DNA of 64,000 nucleotides from UBA9926 sp018645765 (GTDB taxonomy: Bacteria; Pseudomonadota; Gammaproteobacteria; Pseudomonadales; Azotimanducaceae): assembly GCA_949372755.1 (NCBI GenBank), contig CASIBO010000005.1, forward strand, positions 124,001-188,000, read 5' to 3'. This document shows, piece by piece, positions 26,437-35,173 of this stretch (the stretch's first letter is position 1; every line of letters begins with the position of its first letter). The notes below the pieces were generated by a model. The model was given only the letters and a program-made list of their open reading frames with translations. It made no database searches and was not told the origin of the DNA. The position numbers and the translations under genes were made by a program.

Positions 26437-27849
26437 ATGACAACAGACGTCATCAACGACATGCAATTAAGGCTTAAGTCACAAAAGGCCGCGCAAATCG
26501 CCGGTGGTCACGTGAGTGCGGAACTCCGGATCGACCGACTAAAACGAAGCATTGCAATTCTTGAGCGTAACGGGGACGCGTTGTGCGATGCAATGCGCCG
26601 GGATTTTGGTCACCGCAGCCTAGATCAATCTAAAATGGCCGATATCGATGGCGCCATGAGTCCACTTAAAAATGCCATTAAACACGTTAAGACTTGGATG
26701 AGGGCAGAAAAACGCGGCACGATGTTTCCGCTCAACCTCCTCGGCGGTCGCTCTCGAATCGAGTTCCAACCCCTCGGGGTCGTCGGCTGCATTAGTCCTT
26801 GGAACTTTCCAGTACAACTGACCTTTGCGCCCTTGGCTGGTATTTTAGCGGCCGGCAACCGAACGATGATCAAACCTTCTGAATACTCGCCTGAGACATC
26901 AGAGCTTATGAAAAATCTCATTGAAAGCAGTTTTGATCCAGACGAAATGGCGGTCTTTACTGGCGGGCCGGAGGTTGGCCAAGCGTTTAGCGAACTCGCC
27001 TTTGATCACCTGTTATTCACTGGCGCGACGAGCGTGGCCAAACACGTCATGCGATCGGCCGCTGAGAACCTCGTGCCCCTCACTTTGGAGCTCGGTGGCA
27101 AGTCACCGGTCATTATCGGTCGCTCTGCCGACATCAAACTGGCCGCTCGAAATGTCATGACGGGCAATACGATGAATGCGGGTCAAATCTGTCTTGCCCC
27201 GGACTATGTGATGGTGCCAGAGGAAGACCGCGACGAATTTGTCGAAGCCGCCCGAACAGCGGTTACCGAGATGTACCCTAATCTGAAAGACAATGAGGAT
27301 TACACCTCAATCATTAATGAACGTCACTACGACCGGCTTCAGAATTACCTGACCGATGCCCAGGCGAAGGGTGCCGAGATTGTTGCCATTAATCCTGCCA
27401 ATGAGGATTTCAGCCAACAAGAGCATCACCGTATTCCGCCGACCCTTGTGCTCAACCCCACCGACGACATGCTGTGCATGCAAGAGGAAATTTTCGGGCC
27501 ATTGCTCCCGGTCAAAACCTATCAAGATGTCAGTGAAACGATCGGCTATGTGAATGATCACGATCGGCCACTCGGCCTGTATTACTTTGGTCACGACCAG
27601 CAGGAAACCCGACGAGTACTCGATCAAACTACCTCAGGCGGCGTCACCCTCAATGATGTGATTATGCATATCGCTCAGGAGGAGTTACCGTTTGGTGGTG
27701 TTGGTCCCAGCGGTATGGGCTCATACCACGGTATCGAGGGCTTCAAAACGTTCAGCCATGCCAAGTCGGTTTATAAACAAACCGCCAGCATTTCAAAATT
27801 AATGGCAAAAATGGGGCCGCCCTACAAGAAAAAACAAGCGACCTCCTGA
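26437..27849 (+). CDS. Coniferyl-aldehyde-dehydrogenase-type NAD(P)-dependent aldehyde dehydrogenase
   Basis: Oxidises aldehydes to acids. 470 residues with the aldehyde dehydrogenase signatures SPWNFPVQLTFAPLAGILAAGN, KPSEYSPET, FTGATSVAKHVM, catalytic Glu in LELGGKSPVII and catalytic Cys in NAGQICLAPDYV. EEIFGPLLPV and the C-terminal HIAQEELPFGGVGPSGMGSYHG are characteristic of the short CalB-like subgroup, which also includes fatty aldehyde dehydrogenases. It is monocistronic, with a good ribosome site and a hairpin 10 nt after its stop. The real substrate is uncertain. Confidence 0.9.
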   Translation: MTTDVINDMQLRLKSQKAAQIAGGHVSAELRIDRLKRSIAILERNGDALCDAMRRDFGHRSLDQSKMADIDGAMSPLKNAIKHVKTWMRAEKRGTMFPLNLLGGRSRIEFQPLGVVGCISPWNFPVQLTFAPLAGILAAGNRTMIKPSEYSPETSELMKNLIESSFDPDEMAVFTGGPEVGQAFSELAFDHLLFTGATSVAKHVMRSAAENLVPLTLELGGKSPVIIGRSADIKLAARNVMTGNTMNAGQICLAPDYVMVPEEDRDEFVEAARTAVTEMYPNLKDNEDYTSIINERHYDRLQNYLTDAQAKGAEIVAINPANEDFSQQEHHRIPPTLVLNPTDDMLCMQEEIFGPLLPVKTYQDVSETIGYVNDHDRPLGLYYFGHDQQETRRVLDQTTSGGVTLNDVIMHIAQEELPFGGVGPSGMGSYHGIEGFKTFSHAKSVYKQTASISKLMAKMGPPYKKKQATS

Positions 27850-27859
27850 TAACCCAGAT

Positions 27860-27890
27860 GCCGGCTGCAAGCTAAACGCTTGCAGCCGGC
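27860..27890. terminator. Perfect 13-bp hairpin between convergent genes
   Basis: GCCGGCTGCAAGC - TAAAC - GCTTGCAGCCGGC forms a perfect 13-bp stem with a 5-nt loop. It sits between the stops of the aldehyde dehydrogenase (plus) and a crotonase (minus), so it can terminate both. No run of T follows on either strand, so the class of termination is uncertain. Confidence 0.75.
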
Positions 27891-27897
27891 GTGCACT

Positions 27898-28719
27898 TTA
27901 TCGCCCTGTGAACTCTGGCTTACGTTTTTCTAAAAACGCTTGAACGCCTTCCTTGAAGTCTTCACTTTGGAACATACCGCCTAAGTGCACCATCAGGTGA
28001 TCGACTGCCGTGTCGTAGGATTCCTCCAGCCCCATTCGCATCATGCGCTTGGTTGTCTGCACCGCCAGCGGCGCATTATCGGCGATCTCTTCGGCCCACT
28101 GTAATGCGGTTGTCATCAACTCTTCCGCCGGCACAATGGTATTGATCAAGCCCATCGACAAACATTCTTCAGCATCCACCGTCCGAGCACGATAGTAGAG
28201 CTCCGCAGCCTTGCCCCAACCGATTAAACGCGGCAGCAGCCAGGTACCACCACTTTCAGGCACCACATTGCGCTTCGCCGTCACCGCCGCCATCTTGGCC
28301 GTCTCCGAGGCAATTCTCATGTCACACAACAGCGCAACATCCATCCCATAACCGGCCGCAGGCCCGTTTAAGGCACAGATAATCGGCGTATCAATGTTCC
28401 ACATCACGTTAATCGGCGCGTCTCGCAAATCGAATAATTGTCGCGCGGGCCTATTTTCACCTTTACTATCGCCGCCCCCAATACTGCCCTCACCCACGCC
28501 AATCAGATCAAGGCCGGCACAGAACCCCTTACCCGCACCGGTCAGAACAATGCACCGGATTTCAGGATCCTTGTTCGCTTCAACCACTTTTGCCGATAAT
28601 TCACTTAGCATATCGCGACTAATGGCGTTGTATCGCTCTGGACGGTTCAACGTGATGATGGCGATTCTGCCTCGTTGTTCGACCAATAATTCTGGTGTTG
28701 TAGATGGGGACAGCGTCAT
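27898..28719 (-). CDS. Enoyl-CoA hydratase/isomerase family protein
   Basis: Crotonase-fold enzyme, 273 residues, with IITLNRPERYNAISRDM, oxyanion-hole segments VLTGAGKGFCAGLDL and ALNGPAAGYGMDVALLCDMRIAS, and RNVVPESGGTWLLPRLIG containing a Glu at the usual catalytic position. The end FKEGVQAFLEKRKPEFTG is typical. An insert GEGSIGGGDSKGENRPARQL around residues 80-100 is also seen in bacterial enoyl-CoA hydratases acting on bulky acids. AAGGAG precedes the ATG. It shares an intergenic hairpin with the convergent aldehyde dehydrogenase. Confidence 0.9.
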   Translation of the reverse strand: MTLSPSTTPELLVEQRGRIAIITLNRPERYNAISRDMLSELSAKVVEANKDPEIRCIVLTGAGKGFCAGLDLIGVGEGSIGGGDSKGENRPARQLFDLRDAPINVMWNIDTPIICALNGPAAGYGMDVALLCDMRIASETAKMAAVTAKRNVVPESGGTWLLPRLIGWGKAAELYYRARTVDAEECLSMGLINTIVPAEELMTTALQWAEEIADNAPLAVQTTKRMMRMGLEESYDTAVDHLMVHLGGMFQSEDFKEGVQAFLEKRKPEFTGR

Positions 28720-28903
28720 CGCTAATGCTCCTTGTTTTTCCGTGGCTAAGCATCTTGCTTAGGGTTTAAATCGCTGACCTAGATCAGGTTCCTAACACAT
28801 AAGGCGCGTTTAAGACTCTGCTCAAAACAACCCCTAACGCTGCAGCTTGAACTTACCAGCTTACCCGTACCATACCGACCTAATCCGACTTACGCCAGAG
28901 GGA

Positions 28904-28933
28904 TTGATACTAACCCTGCCCGACCTCTATTAC
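28904..28933 (+). promoter_or_regulatory. Possible sigma70-type promoter for the DUF5916 gene
   Basis: TTGATA (five of six to consensus) and TATTAC (four of six) are separated by 18 nt in the 405-nt gap between the crotonase and the DUF5916 gene, pointing toward the latter and giving a leader near 190 nt. The rest of the gap shows no gene I can support. Weak evidence from consensus matching only. Confidence 0.3.
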
Positions 28934-29124
28934 GCAGATTGGCGACGTCTGAGGGTGCGTATTTGCGGCGCCGCTCACGACCCATTGCAATCGAAGCCAA
29001 CATTCGCAAGCTCGACGCACATCCTGTATTATCCCGCGACTGCGCCATACCCTATGCCGCCCCGTACACAGTCAATAACGTCGCTCAATCCGATCTAGGG
29101 CGACGATCGAGAGTTCAAAGACGC

Positions 29125-31545
29125 ATGACTATAAACCCATTAGCTGTTGAGCGGACATCGTTTAAGCGCCTCTGGTTGATCCGCATCGGTTTAGCCGCAC
29201 TTTTCGCTGGGCTGAGCAGCAACCTGCAGGCATCCGGCTTGCCCGATACTCTGCCAATGCGCACCGAACTCGACACCCGAATCATCATTGATGGCGTCAT
29301 CGATGAGCCAGCCTGGCAAAACATCAATGCTTTTTCTGGCTTTAAGGTGATTTCCCCCGACACACTGGCCGATGCACCGCTCGAAACAAACATTAAGATG
29401 TTCTATACCGAGCGTGGCTTGTATTTTTCTGCCCTGATGACTCAGCCTCCAGAAACGCTTATTGAACGCCTAAGCGCTCGTGACCGATTTGTTAACAGAG
29501 ATCGCATTTCTCTCTCGGTCGATACTTCCGGCACCGGGCTTTACGCCTACTGGTTTGCAGTGAATCTGGGCGGCTCGTTAATGGATGGCACCATCCTGCC
29601 AGAGCGGCAATATTCCAGCAATTGGGATGGCCCCTGGCGCGGCGCCAGTCAGCGAACCGAGACAGGCTGGAGCGTCGAGATGATGCTTCCCTGGTCCATG
29701 ATGACCCTGCCCGCCAGCGAATCAGGCGACAGAGACATCGGCATCTATATCCAACGCGCAGCGGCCAGCCTCGATGAAGACTGGGCGTACCCTGGCCTCC
29801 CACGAACCCAAAACCGATTTCTGTCCCGTTTTCCCAAAACAAAAATTAGGGACATCAACCCCAAGCAGCAACTCACCTTCTACCCCTATGTCTCGTCGAA
29901 TCTTGATGCGGTCGACGATTCAGGCACCCAAAAGGCTGGGTTCGATCTATTCTGGCGGCCCACCACGGCCTTTCAGGTTACAGGCTCCTTTAACCCCGAC
30001 TTCGGCAATGTTGAGTCCGATAATGTTGTGGTGAACCTCACCAGCTACGAGACGTTTTTCCCAGAAAAGCGCCCGTTCTTTTTGGAGGGTCAAGAGATCT
30101 TCACAACCTCGCCTCGCGCAAACCCGGGCTTTCGTTCTAGCGGGACACCCACGACCCTCATCAATACACGACGAATCGGCGCGCCACCGAGAGCGCTCAC
30201 CGATACATCGATAGAATTGGCGCAGACCGAGGCCAATCAACCCAGTGAATTAATCGCAGCAACAAAAGTAACCGGCCAAACAGGCTCACTACGTTATGGA
30301 TTGTTAGTTGCCCTTGAGGACGACACAGAATTGATCGGTCTAAAGGATGGCAATACCGTGCGTCAGACCCAATTGGGCCGAGATTTTACCGCGGCCAGAG
30401 TGCTCTATGAGAACACCCAGGGTTCGGGTCGAAATGCGGTTGGGCTCTTGTTGACAGAGGTCGGTCACCAAGACCAAACCGCGCAGACGCTTGGCATCGA
30501 CCTGCATCATCTGAGCCAAAGCGGCAAACTCATCGTCGACGTCCAAACTTTGCACAGTGATACCGCGATTGAATCCGGCCATGGCGCCTTTGCCGATATC
30601 GTCTTTCGGCCCCAGCAGGGCGTGCAACATAAACTCACACTGGATTATTTTGATCGAAACCTCGACATCAGTGATTTCGGCTTCTTGCAAAGAAATGATG
30701 TTAAGGGCTACCGATATCGTTTTGAACGCGTTCAATCCAATCTCAACCGTCTAAAAGGCCGCGAGACCGATCTTGTCGTAACGCAGCAATGGAATTTTGC
30801 CGGAGAGCAAACCCGCCTTGGTTTCTCTGGCGCGCAAGAACTTCGTTTCTTTAACAACACCCAACTAGAACTCAAACTGGACTTTTACCCGAAACGGTGG
30901 GAAGACCGTAACAGCGACGGTAATGGCTCTTATCGATTACAAGATCGCATCCAAACCGGGATTAATTACAGTAGCGACAGTGCGAAACCCTTCAGCTATC
31001 GTTTAAGGGCCAACATGCGGCAGGAGGACATTGGCGGTCAAAACCGATCGATGAGCCTCGCCATGTCCTATCAACCCACCGACCGGCTCTCGACCTCGCT
31101 TGATTTCAAATACGAAACGCGTTCTGGCTGGCTGCTCCACGACGCGGGCTCTGAATTCACCCGATTTCATTCGGAAAGCTTGAGACCCAAGCTTGAGGTA
31201 TCTTACTTCCTCACCGCCAGTCAGCAAGCTCGCCTCAGCCTCCAATGGGTCGGTATTAAAGCGTTTGAACGCGACCGTTGGCGCTTACCGTCAACCGGCG
31301 GCCAGTTAGTCTCGGACGAAACAAGTACCGGCCTGCGACGCGATTTTTCAATCAGTCGATTATCGTTCCAAGCACGATACCGTTGGGAAATTGCACCGTT
31401 GTCTGATTTGTTTGTGGTTTATACCCGCGGCTCAGATCTGCCGAGTAATATCCGCTCGAGCTTCTCAAACCAATTATCTGAGGCTTGGGAGCAGGCCCTC
31501 GTTGATTCATTGGTCGTGAAAATTCGCTACCGGTTTGGCAATTAA
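29125..31545 (+). CDS. Exported DUF5916 protein with N-terminal CBM9-like domain
   Basis: 806 residues from ATG at MTINPLAVERTS. A signal peptide (LWLIRIGLAALFAGLSSNLQASG) precedes a CBM9-like beta-sandwich recognisable by RIIIDGVIDEPAWQNINAF, YTERGLYFSALM and WFAVNLGGSLMDGT. The DUF5916 part has NPKQQLTFYPYV, FNPDFGNVESDNVVVNL and ETFFPEKRPFFLEGQEIF, followed by a long beta-strand-rich region ending with RYRFGN, which looks like an outer-membrane barrel with a C-terminal aromatic/asparagine end. The frame is open further upstream but the signal peptide fixes the start. Function is unknown; such proteins often accompany polymer or peptide use. Confidence 0.88.
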   Translation: MTINPLAVERTSFKRLWLIRIGLAALFAGLSSNLQASGLPDTLPMRTELDTRIIIDGVIDEPAWQNINAFSGFKVISPDTLADAPLETNIKMFYTERGLYFSALMTQPPETLIERLSARDRFVNRDRISLSVDTSGTGLYAYWFAVNLGGSLMDGTILPERQYSSNWDGPWRGASQRTETGWSVEMMLPWSMMTLPASESGDRDIGIYIQRAAASLDEDWAYPGLPRTQNRFLSRFPKTKIRDINPKQQLTFYPYVSSNLDAVDDSGTQKAGFDLFWRPTTAFQVTGSFNPDFGNVESDNVVVNLTSYETFFPEKRPFFLEGQEIFTTSPRANPGFRSSGTPTTLINTRRIGAPPRALTDTSIELAQTEANQPSELIAATKVTGQTGSLRYGLLVALEDDTELIGLKDGNTVRQTQLGRDFTAARVLYENTQGSGRNAVGLLLTEVGHQDQTAQTLGIDLHHLSQSGKLIVDVQTLHSDTAIESGHGAFADIVFRPQQGVQHKLTLDYFDRNLDISDFGFLQRNDVKGYRYRFERVQSNLNRLKGRETDLVVTQQWNFAGEQTRLGFSGAQELRFFNNTQLELKLDFYPKRWEDRNSDGNGSYRLQDRIQTGINYSSDSAKPFSYRLRANMRQEDIGGQNRSMSLAMSYQPTDRLSTSLDFKYETRSGWLLHDAGSEFTRFHSESLRPKLEVSYFLTASQQARLSLQWVGIKAFERDRWRLPSTGGQLVSDETSTGLRRDFSISRLSFQARYRWEIAPLSDLFVVYTRGSDLPSNIRSSFSNQLSEAWEQALVDSLVVKIRYRFGN

Positions 31546-31560
31546 ACCGCCGCTGAAAGA

Positions 31561-31591
31561 CCACCTTGGCCAGTCAAACAGGCCAGGGTGG
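31561..31591. terminator. Hairpin after the DUF5916 gene
   Basis: CCACCTTGGCC and GGCCAGGGTGG pair over 11 positions with one G-T wobble around a 9-nt loop. It lies 15 nt after the DUF5916 stop and before the phosphoesterase start. There is no T-run, so termination or mRNA stabilisation are both possible. Confidence 0.55.
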
Positions 31592-31643
31592 CCGATATCC
31601 GACAAACACTCGTAACGGCCTTAAACGGAAAATTGATCTGCAC

Positions 31644-32375
31644 ATGAAGGCCACAGCAAAGCCCCACCTGATTGGTCTAATCGGGGACGTTCACAGCGAG
31701 CACGCGCGACTCTCGCAAGCACTTGAGTTTCTTCGAACAGCGGGCGTCGAGACCATTGTCTGCACGGGTGACATCGTCGATGGTCCGGGCTGCCCAAATC
31801 ACAGCATTGATCTTTTGTTAGAGTATGGTGTTACAACTGTTGCGGGCAATCATGATCGATGGCTCCTCGAAAACAAGGTTCGACATCTGCCCATGGCGCA
31901 CCACAAGACAGACCTCTCGGCACAATCGCTTTCTTATCTTAAGTCTCTAAACAAGACAGAGTCGATTACCCGCAATGGTCAACGTTTACTACTCTGCCAT
32001 GGCATGGGCGATCGTGATTTAGAGAAAGCCTGGCCAGGCACTCAAACGATGCCCATCGAGCGCAACGCAACCCTCGATGCTATTATTAAAGCAGAACAGC
32101 ATGACTGGCTGATCAATGGTCATCTGCATTTTCGAACGATCATGGCTTTTAAAACACTCACCGTCATTAACGCAGGCACTCTAACAGGGCACCGTTGGCC
32201 CGGTTTCTCCGTACTCGATCTCGATCAACGATCTGTTCAGGCTTTTGAGTTTACGCCTCGTGGGGTTGAACCAGCCGTAAGCTTGGCTGTGCCAGCCAAG
32301 CCTGAATGGCAGAACACACAAAGCTTTCAAGGTGACTGGGAGCCCCTGGTCTTATTCAAGCGCGAACCCAGCTAG
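31644..32375 (+). CDS. Calcineurin-like metallophosphoesterase
   Basis: Dimetal phosphoesterase of the YfcE/MJ0936-like group, 243 residues. Metal-binding motifs in order: GLIGDVHSEHARL (DxH), CTGDIVDGPG (GD), VAGNHDRW (GNHD), LLCHGMGD and INGHLHFRTI (GHxH), then INAGTLTGHR. The ATG at MKATAKPHLIG is chosen because the fold starts immediately; the frame continues upstream through the intergenic hairpin area. Likely soluble and cytoplasmic; phosphodiester substrate unknown. It ends 16 nt from the convergent TauD-like gene. Confidence 0.9.
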   Translation: MKATAKPHLIGLIGDVHSEHARLSQALEFLRTAGVETIVCTGDIVDGPGCPNHSIDLLLEYGVTTVAGNHDRWLLENKVRHLPMAHHKTDLSAQSLSYLKSLNKTESITRNGQRLLLCHGMGDRDLEKAWPGTQTMPIERNATLDAIIKAEQHDWLINGHLHFRTIMAFKTLTVINAGTLTGHRWPGFSVLDLDQRSVQAFEFTPRGVEPAVSLAVPAKPEWQNTQSFQGDWEPLVLFKREPS

Positions 32376-32391
32376 CCCCCTGATTCGAAGG

Positions 32392-33378
32392 TTAGCTAGA
32401 CTCAAGCGCTATGGCCGTGTAGATCTGACGCGCCCCTTCAAAAGGCTGACGCGCATGCATTACCAGCCTGTTATCGAGCCACAACATATCACCAACCTGC
32501 CAAGGAATGTTAACCACTTCCGACGCGGCTCTTTCCAAAAACTGCTCAAAGACCGCACTTGGCAAATACGCCCCGCCGCCGAGTTGCACCGCACGGTGGC
32601 CGACATTACGGACATCATTCCAACCCGTAAACGCCGCAATCACTGAATTGAAAAACGTTTTCCGACCACTCACAGGATCCAACCGGACCGCTGGTAAAAT
32701 CGGCGATTCGGTACGCAGTTCATCCCCGTCAAGCCATTGCCAGCGCAGGCCTTGGCCTTGCATCACTCGCTCGGCCTCAGGTTTTGTTTCAACGAGAAAG
32801 GTTTCTTGCCAGCTTCGACCAATCGGTGAGGCAGGGTCCGTGATCGCCGGCATGACCCGGTTATACCGCACGCCTTGCGTCTCTAACTGCTTTGCCAAAG
32901 ATTGATCCACCAAATTGAGCAGGTCATATGCCGCTCTTGAATCAAACACGGTCGTTGCGCCACCGGCGGTTGGCGCGGTGTCGCAGTAGAAAAAAATATA
33001 ATCCGGTGGCTGACGGGTTTGCGCCATTTCATGGTGAAGCGGTATTTTTTCATCCGGCGGGCTTTCGTTAGCCGTCATAATTCGGCGATGGGTAATCTGA
33101 CGTCTCGGTGCGGCGCCGCCGAGATACGGCATATTCTCAAAGGGAACAGCATCCAGAACTGCCTCAAAGTCCTCAGCACTGTTCACGCCGCAACCGCGAA
33201 ACAGCAGCGCACCTTTTTCTTTAAGTTCCTGCTTCAGAGCAGCCCCTTGTTCTCGAAAAAGCTCGACACCAACACCCTCACCATGCCGCTGATTGGGCTG
33301 GTAAATCTTGGGAAAGGCGCCCGCCGTATTGCGCCCCTGCGCCGCATCGGCGGCTTCTATTAAAAGGGGATTCATCAT
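32392..33378 (-). CDS. TauD/TfdA-family Fe(II)/2-oxoglutarate dioxygenase
   Basis: Non-heme iron dioxygenase, 328 residues, close in pattern to SyrP/clavaminate-synthase-like TauD members. Metal ligands: HHEMAQ (HxE in place of HxD) and distal His in LVMHARQPF, with the 2-oxoglutarate-binding Arg likely in FEGARQIYTAI. LLFRGCGVNSAEDFEAVLDA and GGATTVFDSRAAYDLL are family features. It overlaps the upstream Gfo/Idh gene by 4 nt, so the two probably act on one substrate. An HxE metal site is known in some members, so activity is plausible. Confidence 0.88.
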   Translation of the reverse strand: MMNPLLIEAADAAQGRNTAGAFPKIYQPNQRHGEGVGVELFREQGAALKQELKEKGALLFRGCGVNSAEDFEAVLDAVPFENMPYLGGAAPRRQITHRRIMTANESPPDEKIPLHHEMAQTRQPPDYIFFYCDTAPTAGGATTVFDSRAAYDLLNLVDQSLAKQLETQGVRYNRVMPAITDPASPIGRSWQETFLVETKPEAERVMQGQGLRWQWLDGDELRTESPILPAVRLDPVSGRKTFFNSVIAAFTGWNDVRNVGHRAVQLGGGAYLPSAVFEQFLERAASEVVNIPWQVGDMLWLDNRLVMHARQPFEGARQIYTAIALESS

Positions 33379-34478
33379 CGGAGCAACCTAAAATTTTGAG
33401 CATCGATTTCTACAGCCTGACCGGTCGTTGCAGACGCCTGAGCTGCAAGCCCCATCAGCACGGCCATTAGACCATCGTCTGCTGAGACCGCTGCCGGCTT
33501 GCCACTACGCACTGCAGCAAGAAATGCCTGATGTTGAAAAAACGTCGCGCCTTGGTGCGAACCCGCGTCCATGGCCGCTTTCGGCACGATAACCTCCTCG
33601 ATCACTGGCGTCGCAGGGGCACGCGGTGAGACGATCAAACGAGCCGGCTCTTGGGCCGCGCCCTTAGCGAGAAAAGGTCCCGGAATCTGACAGTCCAACC
33701 GGCCTAGATCCCCAACCAAGGAAATCTCTTGCTCGAACCGCACCCCATCGGCAAACATACAAAGATCCAACATCCCTCGGCTGCCATTATCAAAATCGAT
33801 GATGACATAACCATTATCCCAAATATCCGGCTGCGCCCCGCCATACCGCTCCGCAAGATGATTGACGTCTTGCGCTGCAGAAGCATAGACCCGAACGGGC
33901 TCCGCCTCGAGAAACAACCGCATGAGATCAAAAAAATGGCAACATTTTTCAACAAACGTGCCGCCGGAATACTGATTAAACCGATTCCAGTCGTCGACCT
34001 TCTTCAAGAACGGATAGCGGTGCTCTCGAATGCTCAGCATCCTGCGCTGACCCACGGTTGCCCGCTTTGCATCGAATCCTGCTAGTGCGGGCATAAAGCG
34101 ATACTCCATACCGACCCAAACAAGCGAGCCTCGATCAGCCAGCGCCTGACGTAATCGCGCCACATCAGCTTCTGAGGTCACCACCGGTTTTTCAATCAGC
34201 ACTGGAACCTGACAAGCCGCCAGCACCGTCAGTAATTGGTTGCAATGGGTAAAGTTTGGGGTTGCAATCACCAGCGCATCAAGCCGCTGATCAAGCAAGG
34301 CTGTCAAGTCTGCAACAAAAACCGCATCGGGAGCCAATGCGCGGGCCTTTTTCAACATGTCGAGGTTAGGCTCACAGACAGCAACCACCTGAACGTCTTT
34401 GAACAACGCCAAATTTCGGAGGTGTTCCCGGCCCATCATACCTGCACCAAGCAGGCCATAGCGAAGTGGATTGGTCAT
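33375..34478 (-). CDS. Gfo/Idh/MocA-family NAD(P)-dependent oxidoreductase
   Basis: Sugar or inositol dehydrogenase-like enzyme, 367 residues. The N-terminal Rossmann domain has YGLLGAGMMGREHLRNL, ALVIATPNFTHCNQL and VLIEKPVVTSEADV with the catalytic Lys of EKP; the C-terminal domain has SGGTFVEKCCHFFDLMRLF with the catalytic His. AAGGAAG precedes the ATG. Operon with the TauD-like dioxygenase; the pair may oxidise a cyclitol, sugar or modified amino acid, but nothing in sequence fixes it. Confidence 0.92.
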   Translation of the reverse strand: MTNPLRYGLLGAGMMGREHLRNLALFKDVQVVAVCEPNLDMLKKARALAPDAVFVADLTALLDQRLDALVIATPNFTHCNQLLTVLAACQVPVLIEKPVVTSEADVARLRQALADRGSLVWVGMEYRFMPALAGFDAKRATVGQRRMLSIREHRYPFLKKVDDWNRFNQYSGGTFVEKCCHFFDLMRLFLEAEPVRVYASAAQDVNHLAERYGGAQPDIWDNGYVIIDFDNGSRGMLDLCMFADGVRFEQEISLVGDLGRLDCQIPGPFLAKGAAQEPARLIVSPRAPATPVIEEVIVPKAAMDAGSHQGATFFQHQAFLAAVRSGKPAAVSADDGLMAVLMGLAAQASATTGQAVEIDAQNFRLLR

Positions 34479-34562
34479 AACAGCTTCCTTTCAGGTGCTA
34501 ATTTTGCCTGTTTTAAGGACCAAAACATAGCGCTTACCAACAACCAACGTTAAGCTTTCGTC

Positions 34563-35168
34563 ATGACCCAATCAATTTGGCTATTCGGCTACGGCTCGAT
34601 ACTTTGGCGACCCGACATGCCCTACACAGCAGCCAAAATCGCGCGCCTTTCAGGTTTCCAACGTCGATTTTGGCAAGCCTCAACAGACCACCGTGGCACC
34701 CTCGAGCAACCTGGGGCTGTCGTAACGCTGCGGCAGGTTGACCACGCTCAGACCCTTGGCATTGCCTACTGTATCGAGCAGACCGGACTCGTTCAGACAA
34801 TGAGCCAACTCGATCAAAGAGAACAAAATGGTTATGCCCAACAGGCCATCAGTTTGACATTGGATACGGGGCAGGTCATTCAGGCCACAACCTACATCGC
34901 GCCGCCCGGAAACACTTGGGATCTTGGCAGCCCGAGCGAGACCCTTTTGGCCGCGCAAATCCAGGCGGCAAGCGGGCCGAGCGGCACCAACCTTGCCTAT
35001 TTCCAGCGCCTGCTTTGGGCCAGTGAATGCCTCAATGAAGTCGATGATCATCTGAACCGGATTGCCGTCTCCTTAGAACGATTAGGCAGCACGACCCGAC
35101 CTGGCCCCGCGTTGATTAGATTACAGATTGAAAAAGCTCTGCTACCATGGCACCCACTAATGAGGTGA
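34563..35168 (+). CDS. ChaC-like gamma-glutamylcyclotransferase
   Basis: Degrades glutathione to 5-oxoproline and Cys-Gly in characterised ChaC proteins. 201 residues with the substrate-binding FGYGSILWRPDMP loop at the N-terminus, GFQRRFWQASTDHRGT, and the catalytic Glu in LDQREQNGY. YIAPPGNTWDLG and the C-terminal ECLNEVDDHL match the family. Followed by an M20 amidohydrolase 5 nt after its stop if that gene starts at TTG. Divergent from the Gfo/Idh gene. Confidence 0.9.
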   Translation: MTQSIWLFGYGSILWRPDMPYTAAKIARLSGFQRRFWQASTDHRGTLEQPGAVVTLRQVDHAQTLGIAYCIEQTGLVQTMSQLDQREQNGYAQQAISLTLDTGQVIQATTYIAPPGNTWDLGSPSETLLAAQIQAASGPSGTNLAYFQRLLWASECLNEVDDHLNRIAVSLERLGSTTRPGPALIRLQIEKALLPWHPLMR

Positions 35169-35173
35169 TCACA

